From contig JARRQJ010000028.1 of assembly GCA_037381915.1 (NCBI GenBank), positions 29,296 to 93,295 on the forward strand: DNA of 64,000 nt. The letters are read 5' to 3'. The DNA comes from JARRQJ01 sp037381915. GTDB taxonomy: Bacteria > Pseudomonadota > Gammaproteobacteria > DRLM01. Under the pieces are notes generated by a model. That model made no database searches, was not told the origin of the DNA, and saw nothing but the letters and a program-made list of their open reading frames with translations. Positions 46,457-55,696 of the stretch are shown piece after piece; the first letter of the stretch is position 1, and each line of letters starts with the position of its first letter. A program made the translations under genes and the position numbers.

Positions 46457-47974
46457 TTAAAATCGCATGTTCACCCGCAACTCCACGCGGTTTTCAGCAT
46501 AATCACCGGCACCCATAACCGAATTGCGCTCCAAATGGCTGTATTTGACTGATGCGTTTACCTTTGGCGACACCCTGCGGGTCAGACCGATGCGGCTATA
46601 CCATAACTCATCATGCCGATCAGAACCGTCTGGACGTCTCCGCTGCCAGCCGCCGCCGATCATGCTGCTGGTTCGCGGGGCGAATTTCCAGGTCCAGGAA
46701 TCCGTGGTCCCCACCACATATTCAGAATTATTGCTCAGGGAATAGGTGCGACGCTCGTTGAAGACGCTCAGGACAACCTGGCTCTTGCCCGTGTTCAGAG
46801 TAACCGCGAGCTGCCCACGTTTACGGAGGAAATCCTCGTTCGTCAGACTGAAAACATTCTGCGCCAATATCACCGGCAGTCCGGTATTGGGATCGACGAT
46901 GGGATTGCCCTGGCTGTCTACCAGGGCAAAAAATTGCTGTCCGGTCACCTGCAAGGTTTGCACCGTCGTGCTTTCTTCCGAATAGCTGCCTTGCCAAGTT
47001 GTGTGGCGGGTGTAATGAGATAATGTGGCGTCCCAACTCGGCCCTCTAACCAAGCCGACTTTCCGGTTGCGATAACCGACATGCAGGAAAGTACGATCGG
47101 TGGGTCGCAGCGAGATGGCCGCATCCCAATTATTTTCACCGGTGGTGGCGGACGCGACAAAACGACGTGAAGGCGCCCATTCCAGCCCAGCGCTCCAATA
47201 GGAGCCGTTATAGGGACTCGCTAAGCCGGACAGACTGTTATCCTCGTAACCCCCACGCGCCAGAATATTCCATGACGATAGCAGATGATAACGGACATTC
47301 GCATGTGCGTTCTCATAATGAGAATCGCCGGGTCCTCGGCGAATCAGCTCCCGCTGCTGGTAGTCTGCATTCCATTGCAATCGGTCGAAGCGTGGGCCGC
47401 TGTTGACATGGGCGGTGTATTCCTGCCTTTCCGCGTCGGAGATGCCGCTGCTCTGGTTTTCCACATGATCGTCGCTGAACCGCAGTTCGGCATTAGCATA
47501 GGAAGCCAAGCGCAGCTTTAGATACGGACTGAGTCCGTAGGTGAATACAGTGGCCTGATTACCGACATTAAGAAAATCCAAGCCGACTGGGCCTTGCGCG
47601 TTGACGATCTGCTGGCTGACGGAACTGCGGGCATCCACGAAAAAGATGTTTTTTATCAGTTCCGCGTTGCCGCTGGCGGCGAGCTTATGATGAGAGCGAT
47701 TGCGACTGCCTTCTGAAGCATATATTGAATTTAGCAAGGCATAGTTTACCTTCACCTTGACCCGCCTGCCTCGACCGTCAACGGATACGCCGGGATTTAT
47801 CTGGGTCACAAAGTCGCTCTTCTCGCTTCCCGGTGGCGCCAGGTTGATGTTGTCGCTATAGGTCTCGCCCAGCATCAGCCTCGGGTGCACCTGCCACTTG
47901 GCGGCAAACAAGGGCGCCTGCCATGACATTAACAGCACAATGCAAAATACCCGGCCCTTGGGCCGCCGCCGCAT
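46457..47974 (-). CDS. XrtA-associated outer-membrane beta-barrel protein
   Basis: 505 residues from the ATG at 47974, which follows AAGAGG by six bases and begins a good signal peptide (VFCIVLLMSWQAPLFAAKW). An ATG at 48010 would add 12 residues before the signal. The mature protein is rich in alternating beta-strands and ends in aromatic Phe (RVNMRF), as outer-membrane barrels do. It is the PEP-CTERM-locus hypothetical family I recall as TIGR03016. Possible roles are polysaccharide passage or PEP-CTERM protein sorting through the outer membrane; not established. Confidence 0.87.
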   Translation of the reverse strand: MRRRPKGRVFCIVLLMSWQAPLFAAKWQVHPRLMLGETYSDNINLAPPGSEKSDFVTQINPGVSVDGRGRRVKVKVNYALLNSIYASEGSRNRSHHKLAASGNAELIKNIFFVDARSSVSQQIVNAQGPVGLDFLNVGNQATVFTYGLSPYLKLRLASYANAELRFSDDHVENQSSGISDAERQEYTAHVNSGPRFDRLQWNADYQQRELIRRGPGDSHYENAHANVRYHLLSSWNILARGGYEDNSLSGLASPYNGSYWSAGLEWAPSRRFVASATTGENNWDAAISLRPTDRTFLHVGYRNRKVGLVRGPSWDATLSHYTRHTTWQGSYSEESTTVQTLQVTGQQFFALVDSQGNPIVDPNTGLPVILAQNVFSLTNEDFLRKRGQLAVTLNTGKSQVVLSVFNERRTYSLSNNSEYVVGTTDSWTWKFAPRTSSMIGGGWQRRRPDGSDRHDELWYSRIGLTRRVSPKVNASVKYSHLERNSVMGAGDYAENRVELRVNMRF

Positions 47975-48016
47975 GTCCGGCCTCTTGCCGGGATTGGATC
48001 CCCCTCCCATAGGCCA

Positions 48017-48919
48017 TTACTCGCCGTAAGCCTGATAACCGCTGTAGTAATAATCCGCACCGAACGGTTTACCGCTCTTGTTAAGCACCAGCGCGGTATA
48101 TTGATTGGGATTGAGCAGCGTCAAAGCTTCATTGAGCTCTTGGCGTTTGGTTCTGCCCGCCTCGACCACCATGACCACCTGCCCCATCAAGCCGGCCAAC
48201 ACCGTCGCTTCGGTGGTCGCCAATAAGGGCGGCGAATCGAACAGCACCACCCGATCCGGATAACGATGGGCCAATTCCTTCACCAGCTTCGACATGCTCT
48301 CGCTGGCCAACAGTTCCGTCGAATGGGCATGTCTTCTGCCCGACGGCAAGATGCGCAATTTAGGCAGACTGGTCTGCAGGATCAGATCGCTCAATGGCCG
48401 GTCCTGGTCGGCCAGGTAGTCCACAAGGCCCGCTGTGCCGGGAAAATCCAGGACACGGGCCACGGAGGGTTTGGCCACATCGGCGTCCACCAGCAATACC
48501 GTCAGGTCGCGTTCCAGGGCGATGCTCAAGGCGAGATTGATGGTGGTAAACGTCTTGCCCTCGCCGGGGCGGGCGCTGGTGACCATAATAAGGTTGCGGT
48601 TCCCGCCCTTGATCGCGCCCTCGCCAAAGGCATTCAACAACAAGGGACGCTTGATATGCCGAAACTCTTCGGCAATCTGGCTGCGATCCGCATCGGGGGT
48701 CACCATTCCCGATCTTCTGAGCCATTCGAAATTTAAATCGACGCGGGGCTGAGATCCTTCGTTGCCCCGCAGATCGCCTTGCCGGGATTCGCCTCCCTCC
48801 CTGTGCTGCGGGTCGACCGGGCCCGGAGGCGACGCCTCCTTCACCCTCCCCTCCGTCTCGGCGGAGGGTCCTTGACCGGTCTGCCCCAATTTGTCAATGG
48901 CTCGTTCAATCGTACTCAT
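48017..48919 (-). CDS. XrtA-associated tyrosine autokinase
   Basis: 300 residues. BY-kinase fold with Walker A SARPGEGKT at residues 115-123, Walker A' LLVDADV, and Walker B-like VVLFDSPPLL. It ends in a tyrosine-rich tail (YYYSGYQAY at 290-298), the autophosphorylation cluster. The N-terminal ~60 residues are low-complexity and Gly/Glu/Pro-rich. It is the exopolysaccharide/PEP-CTERM-locus autokinase family I recall as TIGR03018. Together with the chain-length protein it controls polymer length and export. Seventeen bases separate it from the upstream gene. Confidence 0.95.
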   Translation of the reverse strand: MSTIERAIDKLGQTGQGPSAETEGRVKEASPPGPVDPQHREGGESRQGDLRGNEGSQPRVDLNFEWLRRSGMVTPDADRSQIAEEFRHIKRPLLLNAFGEGAIKGGNRNLIMVTSARPGEGKTFTTINLALSIALERDLTVLLVDADVAKPSVARVLDFPGTAGLVDYLADQDRPLSDLILQTSLPKLRILPSGRRHAHSTELLASESMSKLVKELAHRYPDRVVLFDSPPLLATTEATVLAGLMGQVVMVVEAGRTKRQELNEALTLLNPNQYTALVLNKSGKPFGADYYYSGYQAYGE

Positions 48920-48936
48920 TGCTGAAATACCTTCGT

Positions 48937-50517
48937 CTAGAGCAACCCTGCAATGCGGGCAACGGGGTTGATTCTCAGGATCTGCATGGTCATCACCGCG
49001 CTATAGAATCCCATTAATATGATGATGGCGAAGCTGAACCACCATAAGTGCACACGCTTTTTCCGCGCCTGGGCATTGGTCCAGATCATGGACACGCCGC
49101 CCAGCACGGGCAGGTTGGTCACCTCCATCAGGATACGGCGGCTGTCGAAGGTCGGGTTCAACTGGGCCAGCAAGAACGCAAAAGCAATGCCGGCCAAAAT
49201 ACTGCCCAGCAACACCCCCGAGGACAGCAGAGGACGGTTGGGATCCGATGGTACGGGCGGCACAAACGGGGGATCCACCACCCGGAATTTGACCGTATCG
49301 GCATTCTGATCCATTTGTTCGGACATATTGGCCGATTCGCGCTTCTGCAACAGGGACAAATAATTGCTCTTGGTCACGTTGTAATCGCGATTCAGCTGTT
49401 TAAGCTGCTCCTCCACCGCGGGCAGGATATTCACCATCTTTTTCAAATGATCGACCTTCCGTTGACCGGCGGCGACCCGGGCCGTGAGGGCCGCCACATT
49501 GGCATCCGCTTCGCTGACGGCCAGTTTCAATTGCGCTTCATACGGATTGTCAGCCTGCGAGTTTCCCTGGCCCTGATTGCTCTTTGCCTGCGTGGCCAGG
49601 ACTTCTTTGCGCTGCTTTTTAAGATCCGCGATGGTGCGTTTGACCTCGATGACATCGGGATGCTGATCGGTGTATTTTAGTAATAATTCGTCGAGCCGGG
49701 TCTCAAGATTGTTGATGCGGGCATCCAATTCCGGCGTCAAACTTGTGGCTGGAGTCGTAGCGGCATACGAGGGCGCGGGCTGGCTGGCCGCTTCTTCCAA
49801 TTGGCGTTTCAGTTCCTTGCGACGATTTTGCGCCTCCTGCAGCTGCAACCTGGATTGTTCCAGATCACCAATGGCCGCCTGCAGGTTCTGATAATAATCG
49901 CCCCCTTGTCCAGGCATGAGCCCCATATTCTTGCGCTTGAACTGTTTCAGGGCATCTTCCTCTGCCGCCAAACGATCCTCATAGTCCTTGATCTGCTTGT
50001 CCAGAAAGCGCTGCGCGGAATCGGAATCCTTGCGCGACGAACCCAGGGTGCTCTCGACAAAGATCGTCAGCAGCGACTGCACGACTTTCTTGGCCAGTCG
50101 GGGATTGCGGTCCTCATAACTAATCTTGTAGAGATCGCGGACGCCACGCACCTCAGCCACCTTAATATTCTGGGCAAGTCCGTCCAGAATGCTATTCATC
50201 TGGTCCGGCGTCTTCGCCTTAAGATCCAGGTCCGTCATGCGCGCCAACTTCTCCAGATTAGGCCGGCTCAGCAGGGTCTTGGTCATGAAATCGATCTGGC
50301 GCGAGACATTATTGCCGACCGTCAACCCGGCCATCAGCGGCAACAGCACGGAATTCGTATCGATATACACCCGCGTCGACGCTTCATATTTGTCGGGTAA
50401 GGTCTGAACCCATAGCCAGCCGGCGACGCACAGTGGACCGGCCACCAATAGGATGAACCAACGGTAGCGCCAGGCACTGCGTACATGACTCAATACTTGG
50501 GCAACAATTTCATGCAT
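48937..50517 (-). CDS. XrtA-associated polysaccharide chain-length determinant (Wzz-like)
   Basis: 526 residues. One transmembrane segment near residues 20-40 (YRWFILLVAGPLCVAGWLWV) and one near 495-515. Between them lies a long periplasmic domain with two coiled-coil stretches (FLDKQIKDYEDRLAAEEDALKQF, DARINNLETRLDELL). A VVDPPFVPPVPSDPNRP motif precedes the second membrane segment, as in Wzz/PCP proteins. This is the PEP-CTERM-locus chain-length family I recall as TIGR03007. It acts with the adjacent autokinase in polymer-length control. ATG at 50517. Confidence 0.96.
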   Translation of the reverse strand: MHEIVAQVLSHVRSAWRYRWFILLVAGPLCVAGWLWVQTLPDKYEASTRVYIDTNSVLLPLMAGLTVGNNVSRQIDFMTKTLLSRPNLEKLARMTDLDLKAKTPDQMNSILDGLAQNIKVAEVRGVRDLYKISYEDRNPRLAKKVVQSLLTIFVESTLGSSRKDSDSAQRFLDKQIKDYEDRLAAEEDALKQFKRKNMGLMPGQGGDYYQNLQAAIGDLEQSRLQLQEAQNRRKELKRQLEEAASQPAPSYAATTPATSLTPELDARINNLETRLDELLLKYTDQHPDVIEVKRTIADLKKQRKEVLATQAKSNQGQGNSQADNPYEAQLKLAVSEADANVAALTARVAAGQRKVDHLKKMVNILPAVEEQLKQLNRDYNVTKSNYLSLLQKRESANMSEQMDQNADTVKFRVVDPPFVPPVPSDPNRPLLSSGVLLGSILAGIAFAFLLAQLNPTFDSRRILMEVTNLPVLGGVSMIWTNAQARKKRVHLWWFSFAIIILMGFYSAVMTMQILRINPVARIAGLL

Positions 50518-50557
50518 AACAACTCCTTGGAGATCCTTTAGTTTGGCCTCCCGGAAC

Positions 50558-51187
50558 TTAGAACCATGATTCGGGGATGATCAGCGTATCTCCCGGTAAC
50601 ATATCGACATTGGCGGATATATCTCCATCCTTGATCAAGTCGTCGATATGGACGGTGAACTGGCGCTGTTTGCCATCCACCATACGGACGATGCTGGCGC
50701 GATTACCCGCCGCGTAATCCGTTATCCCTCCCACTGCGATCATGACGTCTAACAGCGTCATGTACTGACGATAGGGTAAGGCCTGCGGTTTGGCCGCCTC
50801 GCCCACCACTCGAATTTGTTCGCTGTACGGTCCGACAAAACCGGACATCATGATCGTTACCATAGGATCCTTGATGTATCTTGACAACGCCCTCTCGATT
50901 AGGCGCGCGACTTGGGTCGGCGTCTTGCCACTCACGGGAAGGTCCTCGACCAATGGCGTCGTAATCATGCCATCCGGTCTTACCACCACCGTCATTGACA
51001 CCTCGGGGTTTCGCCATACGAAAATATTCAGCGAATCGCCAGGCCCTATCAAATACCGATAGTTGTCAGGGCTGGTAGTGGACGGCGGTATACCTTTGGA
51101 CGTGGGTAACAACGGATATGTCGTCGCGCACCCGCCCATCAGCATCATCAAACCTGCCGCTGCGAACAAGAAGATCGTTCGCGCCAT
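50558..51187 (-). CDS. XrtA-associated polysaccharide export lipoprotein (Wza-like)
   Basis: 209 residues with a signal peptide and lipobox (MMLMGGCATTY). The Poly_export/SLBB-type fold shows NYRYLIGPGDSLNIFVWRNPEVS, VVVRPDGMITTPLVEDLPVSGKTPTQVARLIERAL, GEAAKPQALPYRQYMTLLDVMIAVGGITDYA and DMLPGDTLIIPES. It is the PEP-CTERM-system export family I recall as TIGR03027. It likely forms the outer-membrane pore for the exopolysaccharide. It is the first gene of the minus-strand XrtA array, so the array's promoter should lie in 51188-51330. Confidence 0.95.
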   Translation of the reverse strand: MARTIFLFAAAGLMMLMGGCATTYPLLPTSKGIPPSTTSPDNYRYLIGPGDSLNIFVWRNPEVSMTVVVRPDGMITTPLVEDLPVSGKTPTQVARLIERALSRYIKDPMVTIMMSGFVGPYSEQIRVVGEAAKPQALPYRQYMTLLDVMIAVGGITDYAAGNRASIVRMVDGKQRQFTVHIDDLIKDGDISANVDMLPGDTLIIPESWF

Positions 51188-51655
51188 TGGTAGATTTTTT
51201 CAATGGAGGATTTTGAATCAATAAAGTTTTCAACTATATCAGCTTTGTATCGGCGCAACACGCGAATTGTCATGAGTGTTATGCCGTAATCTCCTTTCTC
51301 GCCCCAGTCAATCCATACCCCTATACTAAACTTTCAGACGCCGCTCGACATACTCACCGCGGTAACCGCCCTCGCATGGACCAAACATGCCTACCCCTGT
51401 CCAAGGCACCGATTTCACATCGAGAAACTCTCTCTCCTGGCTATCCTCGATAAGCCACGCCACCACAGCGCGCTCAATCTTGTTATGGTATTGATTTATA
51501 TAGAATAAATTAACGCCACCCGGCATGCGAGCGGTAAGTCGTCGATAAAATCATCTTCCGATGTCGGCAAGGGAGCGGTCATAGCCGCCACAAGGGATAA
51601 GACTCTAATACATTGATTTAAAGACTTATTTTAGCCAGCGCGCCATTCCGATCGT
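51188..51655. other. Intergenic region upstream of the XrtA array
   Basis: 468 bases between the array's first gene and the convergent end of the SPOR-barrel gene. A 66-codon frame at 51326-51526 (minus) has an ATG but no ribosome site and no resemblance, and is probably spurious. AT-rich sequence at 51188-51250 is the best place for the main promoter of the array. No clear sigma-54 or sigma-70 consensus was found on the minus strand. Confidence 0.45.
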
Positions 51656-53407
51656 TTAAAAGATATACCGTAGTTCGGTATAAATGCGATCTTTGCCGTC
51701 ATACTGGCCAAACAGGCCGGTGGGGGGTCCACCAAACATATCGGCTCCCAACACCCAACGCCAATTGCCGTTCAGGTTCCACAGGAGCCTGGGGCGCGCC
51801 ATCCAGTCTCCGCGGCTCAGGCCGGTGATCACCAGCAAGCGGGGTTCCAGATTGCCATCCATAAGTTTGGTGCTCGCATAGAAACTCGCTCCCGATTCGA
51901 GCCGCTTGGCGGTCATGGCAGAGTCATGATCGGGAATCCAACGTTGAAAGAACTGGATATTGATCCGCGAACTGTGCGGCAGGGTGTAGTCCAGTCCCAC
52001 CGCGTAATCCAGGCTGCCCTTCTGAACAACGCCATCGGCGTCACTGAGGCGAGTGACGGCAAAGCGGCGATCTTGGGTGTAGACCATCTCGACCCTCAAT
52101 ACCGTATCCAGATAACCCTTGGAAAGGGTGCCACCGAACTGCTGGATGCGTTTGTGATCCGGTGTGTAGACAAAGGTCGGTACGGGGGTGGTGACCACCT
52201 TCCGGAAAAAGGTGGGCGCGGTGTCCATGCTGCTGTAATAGAACGCGGACAGATCCCAGCCGCCGACGAGGTCGGAAAGGCGCAGGCCGTAATTGCTGTC
52301 CCCCAGACTCCCCGCAGGTCGATGCTCGCCGGTGATAGCCATCCCGTAACCGGGAGGGGGCGGATTGGGATAGGGATAAAATTCCGACCCCGGCACTCCG
52401 ATATTATCGTAGGAGGGATAGGGGATCCAAATCGCCTCGCCGTGGAAATCCCCCTTAAAATATTCGCTTCGCACCGCCCACTGCGGGATACGCAATATAT
52501 CGAACTCAGGCAGCACGAATTCTCGCAAATCCTTGGCGGAAACCACGTCGGCGAAGAACAACCCCACCATCTCCCCCCAGATGATCTGTTGGCGCCCGAG
52601 ACGAAAATCCCAATCCCCCGCGGAAATATCCATATAGGTCTCGCGCAGGCTGTATTCCAACTGCTGATCGTCTCTGACAGCGGTCGGATAATAATCATTC
52701 AGGTCGAACACGGCGTCATAGGCGATGCGACCACTTATTTTCCAGGCGGTATCGGCCGTCAAATGGCCTTCCGAACCTGCCTCCAACATATTGCGGAACT
52801 TGGAAAGATGGTCCGGTGACGATATTGCATAGGCCAGTGCGCTCTGGAAAAAGCCGGTGGGTCGTGAGGCCGACATGCCTTGCTCTTCATCCAATCCCAA
52901 TAAATCCTCATCCTCGTCCGACACCGCCGGCGCCTGCTCCACGGCGGAAGCAGGACTCTCCTCTTGCTCTGTTATCGTATTAGCAGCTGAAATGGCTTCC
53001 GGCGATTGAACGGGCGCAGCCTGCCCCGAGGGGGTTGGAAGGCGTGGGACGGACGGGGAAACAGCCGTCGCCGAGGCCGGCCGTTTGTCCACGGTGATGT
53101 CCGAACCGTAGCGGCGGACGAACCCGTCCGGGGCATGTCCCGACGATTTGAGGCGAACCAAGCCCTGTTCCGCCGCTGACCGAGTGGGATAAGGCCCCAC
53201 CAACAACTGGATCAGTGTGCGGCCCTTGGACGCCACATTGCGCGAACCGACGGAGAAGCCCGCCGACACCAGGGATTGCGTCGCCTTATCAGCATAGTAC
53301 GCCCTGCTGTAGGTCCCCGCCTGGACCCAGTAATCTGCCCATGCAGCCTGGCAGGCCGACCACAACCCTCCTGCGATGATCAAATACAGCCGGAAACGTC
53401 TATCCAT
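51656..53407 (-). CDS. SPOR-domain plus DUF1302-like outer-membrane barrel protein
   Basis: 583 residues from the ATG at 53407, where a signal peptide begins (RLYLIIAGGLWSACQAAWA). An ATG at 53443 would precede it by 12 residues. Residues ~25-100 form a SPOR-type domain (DYWVQAGTYSRAYYADKA, LLVGPYPTRSAAEQGL), which binds denuded peptidoglycan. A Pro/Glu-rich linker follows to ~185. The rest resembles a DUF1302 barrel (AWKISGRIAYDAVFDLNDYY, DFRLGRQQIIWGEMVGLFF) and ends RYIF, an outer-membrane C-terminal signature. It is the last gene of a run with the ABC ATPase (8-base overlap). Confidence 0.85.
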   Translation of the reverse strand: MDRRFRLYLIIAGGLWSACQAAWADYWVQAGTYSRAYYADKATQSLVSAGFSVGSRNVASKGRTLIQLLVGPYPTRSAAEQGLVRLKSSGHAPDGFVRRYGSDITVDKRPASATAVSPSVPRLPTPSGQAAPVQSPEAISAANTITEQEESPASAVEQAPAVSDEDEDLLGLDEEQGMSASRPTGFFQSALAYAISSPDHLSKFRNMLEAGSEGHLTADTAWKISGRIAYDAVFDLNDYYPTAVRDDQQLEYSLRETYMDISAGDWDFRLGRQQIIWGEMVGLFFADVVSAKDLREFVLPEFDILRIPQWAVRSEYFKGDFHGEAIWIPYPSYDNIGVPGSEFYPYPNPPPPGYGMAITGEHRPAGSLGDSNYGLRLSDLVGGWDLSAFYYSSMDTAPTFFRKVVTTPVPTFVYTPDHKRIQQFGGTLSKGYLDTVLRVEMVYTQDRRFAVTRLSDADGVVQKGSLDYAVGLDYTLPHSSRINIQFFQRWIPDHDSAMTAKRLESGASFYASTKLMDGNLEPRLLVITGLSRGDWMARPRLLWNLNGNWRWVLGADMFGGPPTGLFGQYDGKDRIYTELRYIF

Positions 53408-54098
53408 CAACAATGCCACTAGCCTGGTCAACCAGTCCTCCATCGATCATATGCACCACACGATCGGCCAGTGACATTACTTTCGGATCATGAGTGGAAA
53501 ATATGAAGGTCACACCCGCTTTGCGGTTGATCCGCTTCATCAGTTCAAGGACTTCCTCTCCGGTCTTGTGATCCAAATTGGCGGTAGGCTCGTCGGCCAG
53601 CACGATCTTGGGGTGCGTCGCCAATGCCCTGGCGATAGCCACCCGCTGACGCTGCCCGCCGCTCAACTCGTTAGGGCGGCGATCGGCAAATTTCGCCAAA
53701 CCCACCACCTCCAGATAATGCGATACCCTCTCGCCGCGTTGCTGCTTGTGCAATTCCTTGTGCAGCAACAGCGGGTACTCGACGTTTTCCTGAGCGCTCA
53801 GCACCGGGAGAAGATTGAAGGTCTGGAAAACGAATCCGATCGTGCGCGAGCGCAGATCGGCCAATTGATCCGGGCTGCGTCCGGTGACGTCCTGGCCATT
53901 GACTTCGAGAACGCCGCTGCGGGGTGTATCGATCAGGCCGATGAGATTAAGCAAGGTCGATTTCCCGCTACCGGAAGGTCCGGCGATGGCGAGAAATTCA
54001 TTTTCTTTCACAACTAGGTTGATCCCCTTCAGCGCCTCTATACGCTGCTTGCCCAGCACATAGTCCTTGTAAAGATGTTCAGCCCTAACCACACCCAT
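53400..54098 (-). CDS. LolD/MacB-type ABC transporter ATP-binding protein
   Basis: 232 residues. Walker A GPSGSGKST (residues 40-48), Q-loop FQTFNLLPVLSAQENVEYPLLL, signature LSGGQRQR (145-152), Walker B IVLADEPT (165-172) and FIFSTHDPKVM. This is the LolD/MacB family, which partners FtsX-like permeases. No permease is adjacent; the two FtsX-like permeases at 57621-60062 are the obvious partners. It overlaps the barrel gene by 8 bases, and the acyltransferase gene ends 46 bases upstream. The cargo is unknown. Confidence 0.93.
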   Translation of the reverse strand: MGVVRAEHLYKDYVLGKQRIEALKGINLVVKENEFLAIAGPSGSGKSTLLNLIGLIDTPRSGVLEVNGQDVTGRSPDQLADLRSRTIGFVFQTFNLLPVLSAQENVEYPLLLHKELHKQQRGERVSHYLEVVGLAKFADRRPNELSGGQRQRVAIARALATHPKIVLADEPTANLDHKTGEEVLELMKRINRKAGVTFIFSTHDPKVMSLADRVVHMIDGGLVDQASGIVDG

Positions 54099-54144
54099 CG
54101 AAAATCCTTGTCGTCAACAACTGTTTCTCGATATTTTTGGCATT

Positions 54145-54900
54145 TCAATGCCGACTACTTTGAAGCGATAGTTGCGCCTTTATCTCGCTGACTATGTAAT
54201 CGAGCAGATCCGCCATGTCCCCGTTAAGCTTCAAGCCTTCCCGGGATATGTAAAATGCCGCGCGTTTGCCGTGATATTCCAGTTCGTCGCCTGCTTGCTC
54301 GAACTCAAGGCCGAACTGATGCAGGTAGCGGGAAAGTCGCGGTTCCATCATGGCAAACACCCCGGTCATGCCTTTGATCAGCCCCATGGCAGCGGCGGCC
54401 AGGAATAGCCCCATGGTAATGTGGGGCGATTGATGCCGACGCTCCGTCGCGTTCCGCTCCTGCTGGTCGTCTGATCCCATGGGGATCGCAATACCCTGTT
54501 CGCCCTTACGCCGCCTGAACTCCGAGGGCACCGCCAAACGCGATATCTCGCCGAACGAGCCTCGCTGCGGCAAGACGCCCTCCACCACTGAGGGGTAGAG
54601 GCTGTCACGGCAAAATGTTTCGAAGGGCAAGGACGGTGAATTGACGGGATCGCTATACACCAAACGCACGCAGCCAGCATACATTCCACTCGACCGGTGC
54701 TGCAGCAGGCAATGGTCGGCGAACTCGTCAAAGATATCGCGTTCCCGCCCGTCGGGGAACTGATCCTCACGTTCCGTGCGCATCTCCTTGCAATAGACCT
54801 TGTACCGGATTCTATAGACCTCGTCCCGCAGCTCCGGCGAATCCGCGACCACCACTCGAAAGTGCATGCCAAATGATTTCACCAATTCCGGGGCCGTCAT
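54145..54900 (-). CDS. PEP-CTERM/exosortase system-associated acyltransferase (LuxI-like)
   Basis: 251 residues. The fold resembles acyl-homoserine-lactone synthases: RIRYKVYCKE near residues 30-39, a DEFADHCLLQHRSSGMYAGCVRLVYSD region, and SFGEISRLAVPSEFRR (conserved Glu and Arg). It matches the exosortase-linked acyltransferase family I recall as TIGR03694. Such proteins are predicted to transfer acyl groups to an unknown acceptor. Here it forms an apparent operon with the ABC ATPase and the barrel. A second homologue is at 55922. The active-site residues are only inferred from family resemblance. Confidence 0.9.
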   Translation of the reverse strand: MTAPELVKSFGMHFRVVVADSPELRDEVYRIRYKVYCKEMRTEREDQFPDGRERDIFDEFADHCLLQHRSSGMYAGCVRLVYSDPVNSPSLPFETFCRDSLYPSVVEGVLPQRGSFGEISRLAVPSEFRRRKGEQGIAIPMGSDDQQERNATERRHQSPHITMGLFLAAAAMGLIKGMTGVFAMMEPRLSRYLHQFGLEFEQAGDELEYHGKRAAFYISREGLKLNGDMADLLDYIVSEIKAQLSLQSSRH

Positions 54901-55316
54901 GACAACGCACCATATTCAAATTCCATATCGTCTTCCTCATCAAGTTGAGGCCCCGGCGAACATCAGCCTGATTAATCGTTCCCGACCGTCGCTGTTCCCT
55001 GCGTAAAATGAGGTCCTGACCTCAGCCTTCATGCTCAGCTTCGTCTGAACGGCCCTTCTTGTGATTGGGTCGCCATCCCCATGCATCGGATGCGTGCCGC
55101 TTTGCTTTGCAAAGCGTCGCTGTTCATACCATTGGGTTTACGCTAGAGGGTCTCCTGTTTCGCCCGTCGGACCGCGCCTGCCCCAGGGAACCGGACTACA
55201 CTGTTCCACCTTCCATGGCTCATCGAAATTGCTGATCATCTCACTTGCCGAACACTGATAACGTCTTGAAAAAGCACCTGTCACACAAGCGATGTCCATG
55301 TTACACCGTTGGAAAA
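54901..55316. other. Intergenic region between the two acyltransferase genes, part 1
   Basis: About 415 bases without a supported gene. It includes a palindrome at 55009-55024 (TGAGGTC, CT, GACCTCA). The rest is pyrimidine-rich on the plus strand and gives no convincing translation. I could not identify a known element, and it may be remnant sequence. Confidence 0.35.
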
Positions 55317-55335
55317 AAAACTTACTCTTGGATTA

Positions 55336-55492
55336 TGTAAGCTCTGATTAATTCGTCCCTCCCCCCTCAGGGGGAAGGAGAGGATGGGGGTGGGGTTATT
55401 AACTGATTGAATGTATTGTAGCCGTTCAAAACTCCATCCCCTCCCCAACCCTCCCCTTGAAGGGGAGGGTGAATAAATCAGAGGTTCCTTAA
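55336..55492 (+). repeat. MITE-like element, copy C, with duplicated flank
   Basis: Same element as copy A, same orientation, with a conserved pair of internal hairpins and a right end ATCAGAGGTTCCTTA. Just upstream, 55317-55335 is identical to 17718-17736, the end of the glycosyltransferase gene next to copy A. With the element's first bases the match spans 43 bases. This indicates that copy C carries flank from copy A or derives from it. Confidence 0.85.
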
Positions 55493-55629
55493 TATAACCC
55501 GCCTGTCCCTGCGCCGAACCGTTACAAGCCGCGATCATGCCCGAAACTGGCACCCCGCCTATCGCTCTGTCGTCATTTGCATACATTTAATTTAATTTTT
55601 AAACAATAACTTAATATCGCAGCCGAAGA

Positions 55630-55653
55630 AATTGTCGCCAAATAACGACAATT
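55630..55653. promoter_or_regulatory. Inverted repeat, candidate operator
   Basis: Perfect 8-bp arms AATTGTCG and CGACAATT around an 8-base spacer (CCAAATAA). It lies 15 bases upstream of a -35-like TTGACT. The size and spacing suit a dimeric regulator, for example a LuxR- or TetR-type protein; no regulator gene is in the window to pair with it. Confidence 0.5.
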
Positions 55654-55668
55654 CGACAAGCATTGTAC

Positions 55669-55696
55669 TTGACTTTATATTTGCTAAGCGTATGAA
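55669..55696 (+). promoter_or_regulatory. Sigma-70-like promoter for the second acyltransferase gene
   Basis: TTGACT at 55669-55674, 16-base spacer, TATGAA at 55691-55696. The start point would be near 55703, giving a leader of about 220 bases before the ATG at 55922. Moderate match to consensus; not confirmed. Confidence 0.45.

Noticed and set aside
51326..51526. 66-codon minus-strand frame upstream of the XrtA array
   Set aside because: No ribosome site, no family resemblance, and it lies where the array promoter is expected; kept only as a remote possibility.
55061..55258. 65-codon plus-strand frame in the acyltransferase gap
   Set aside because: Cys/Pro/Ser-rich translation without start context; likely a chance frame.
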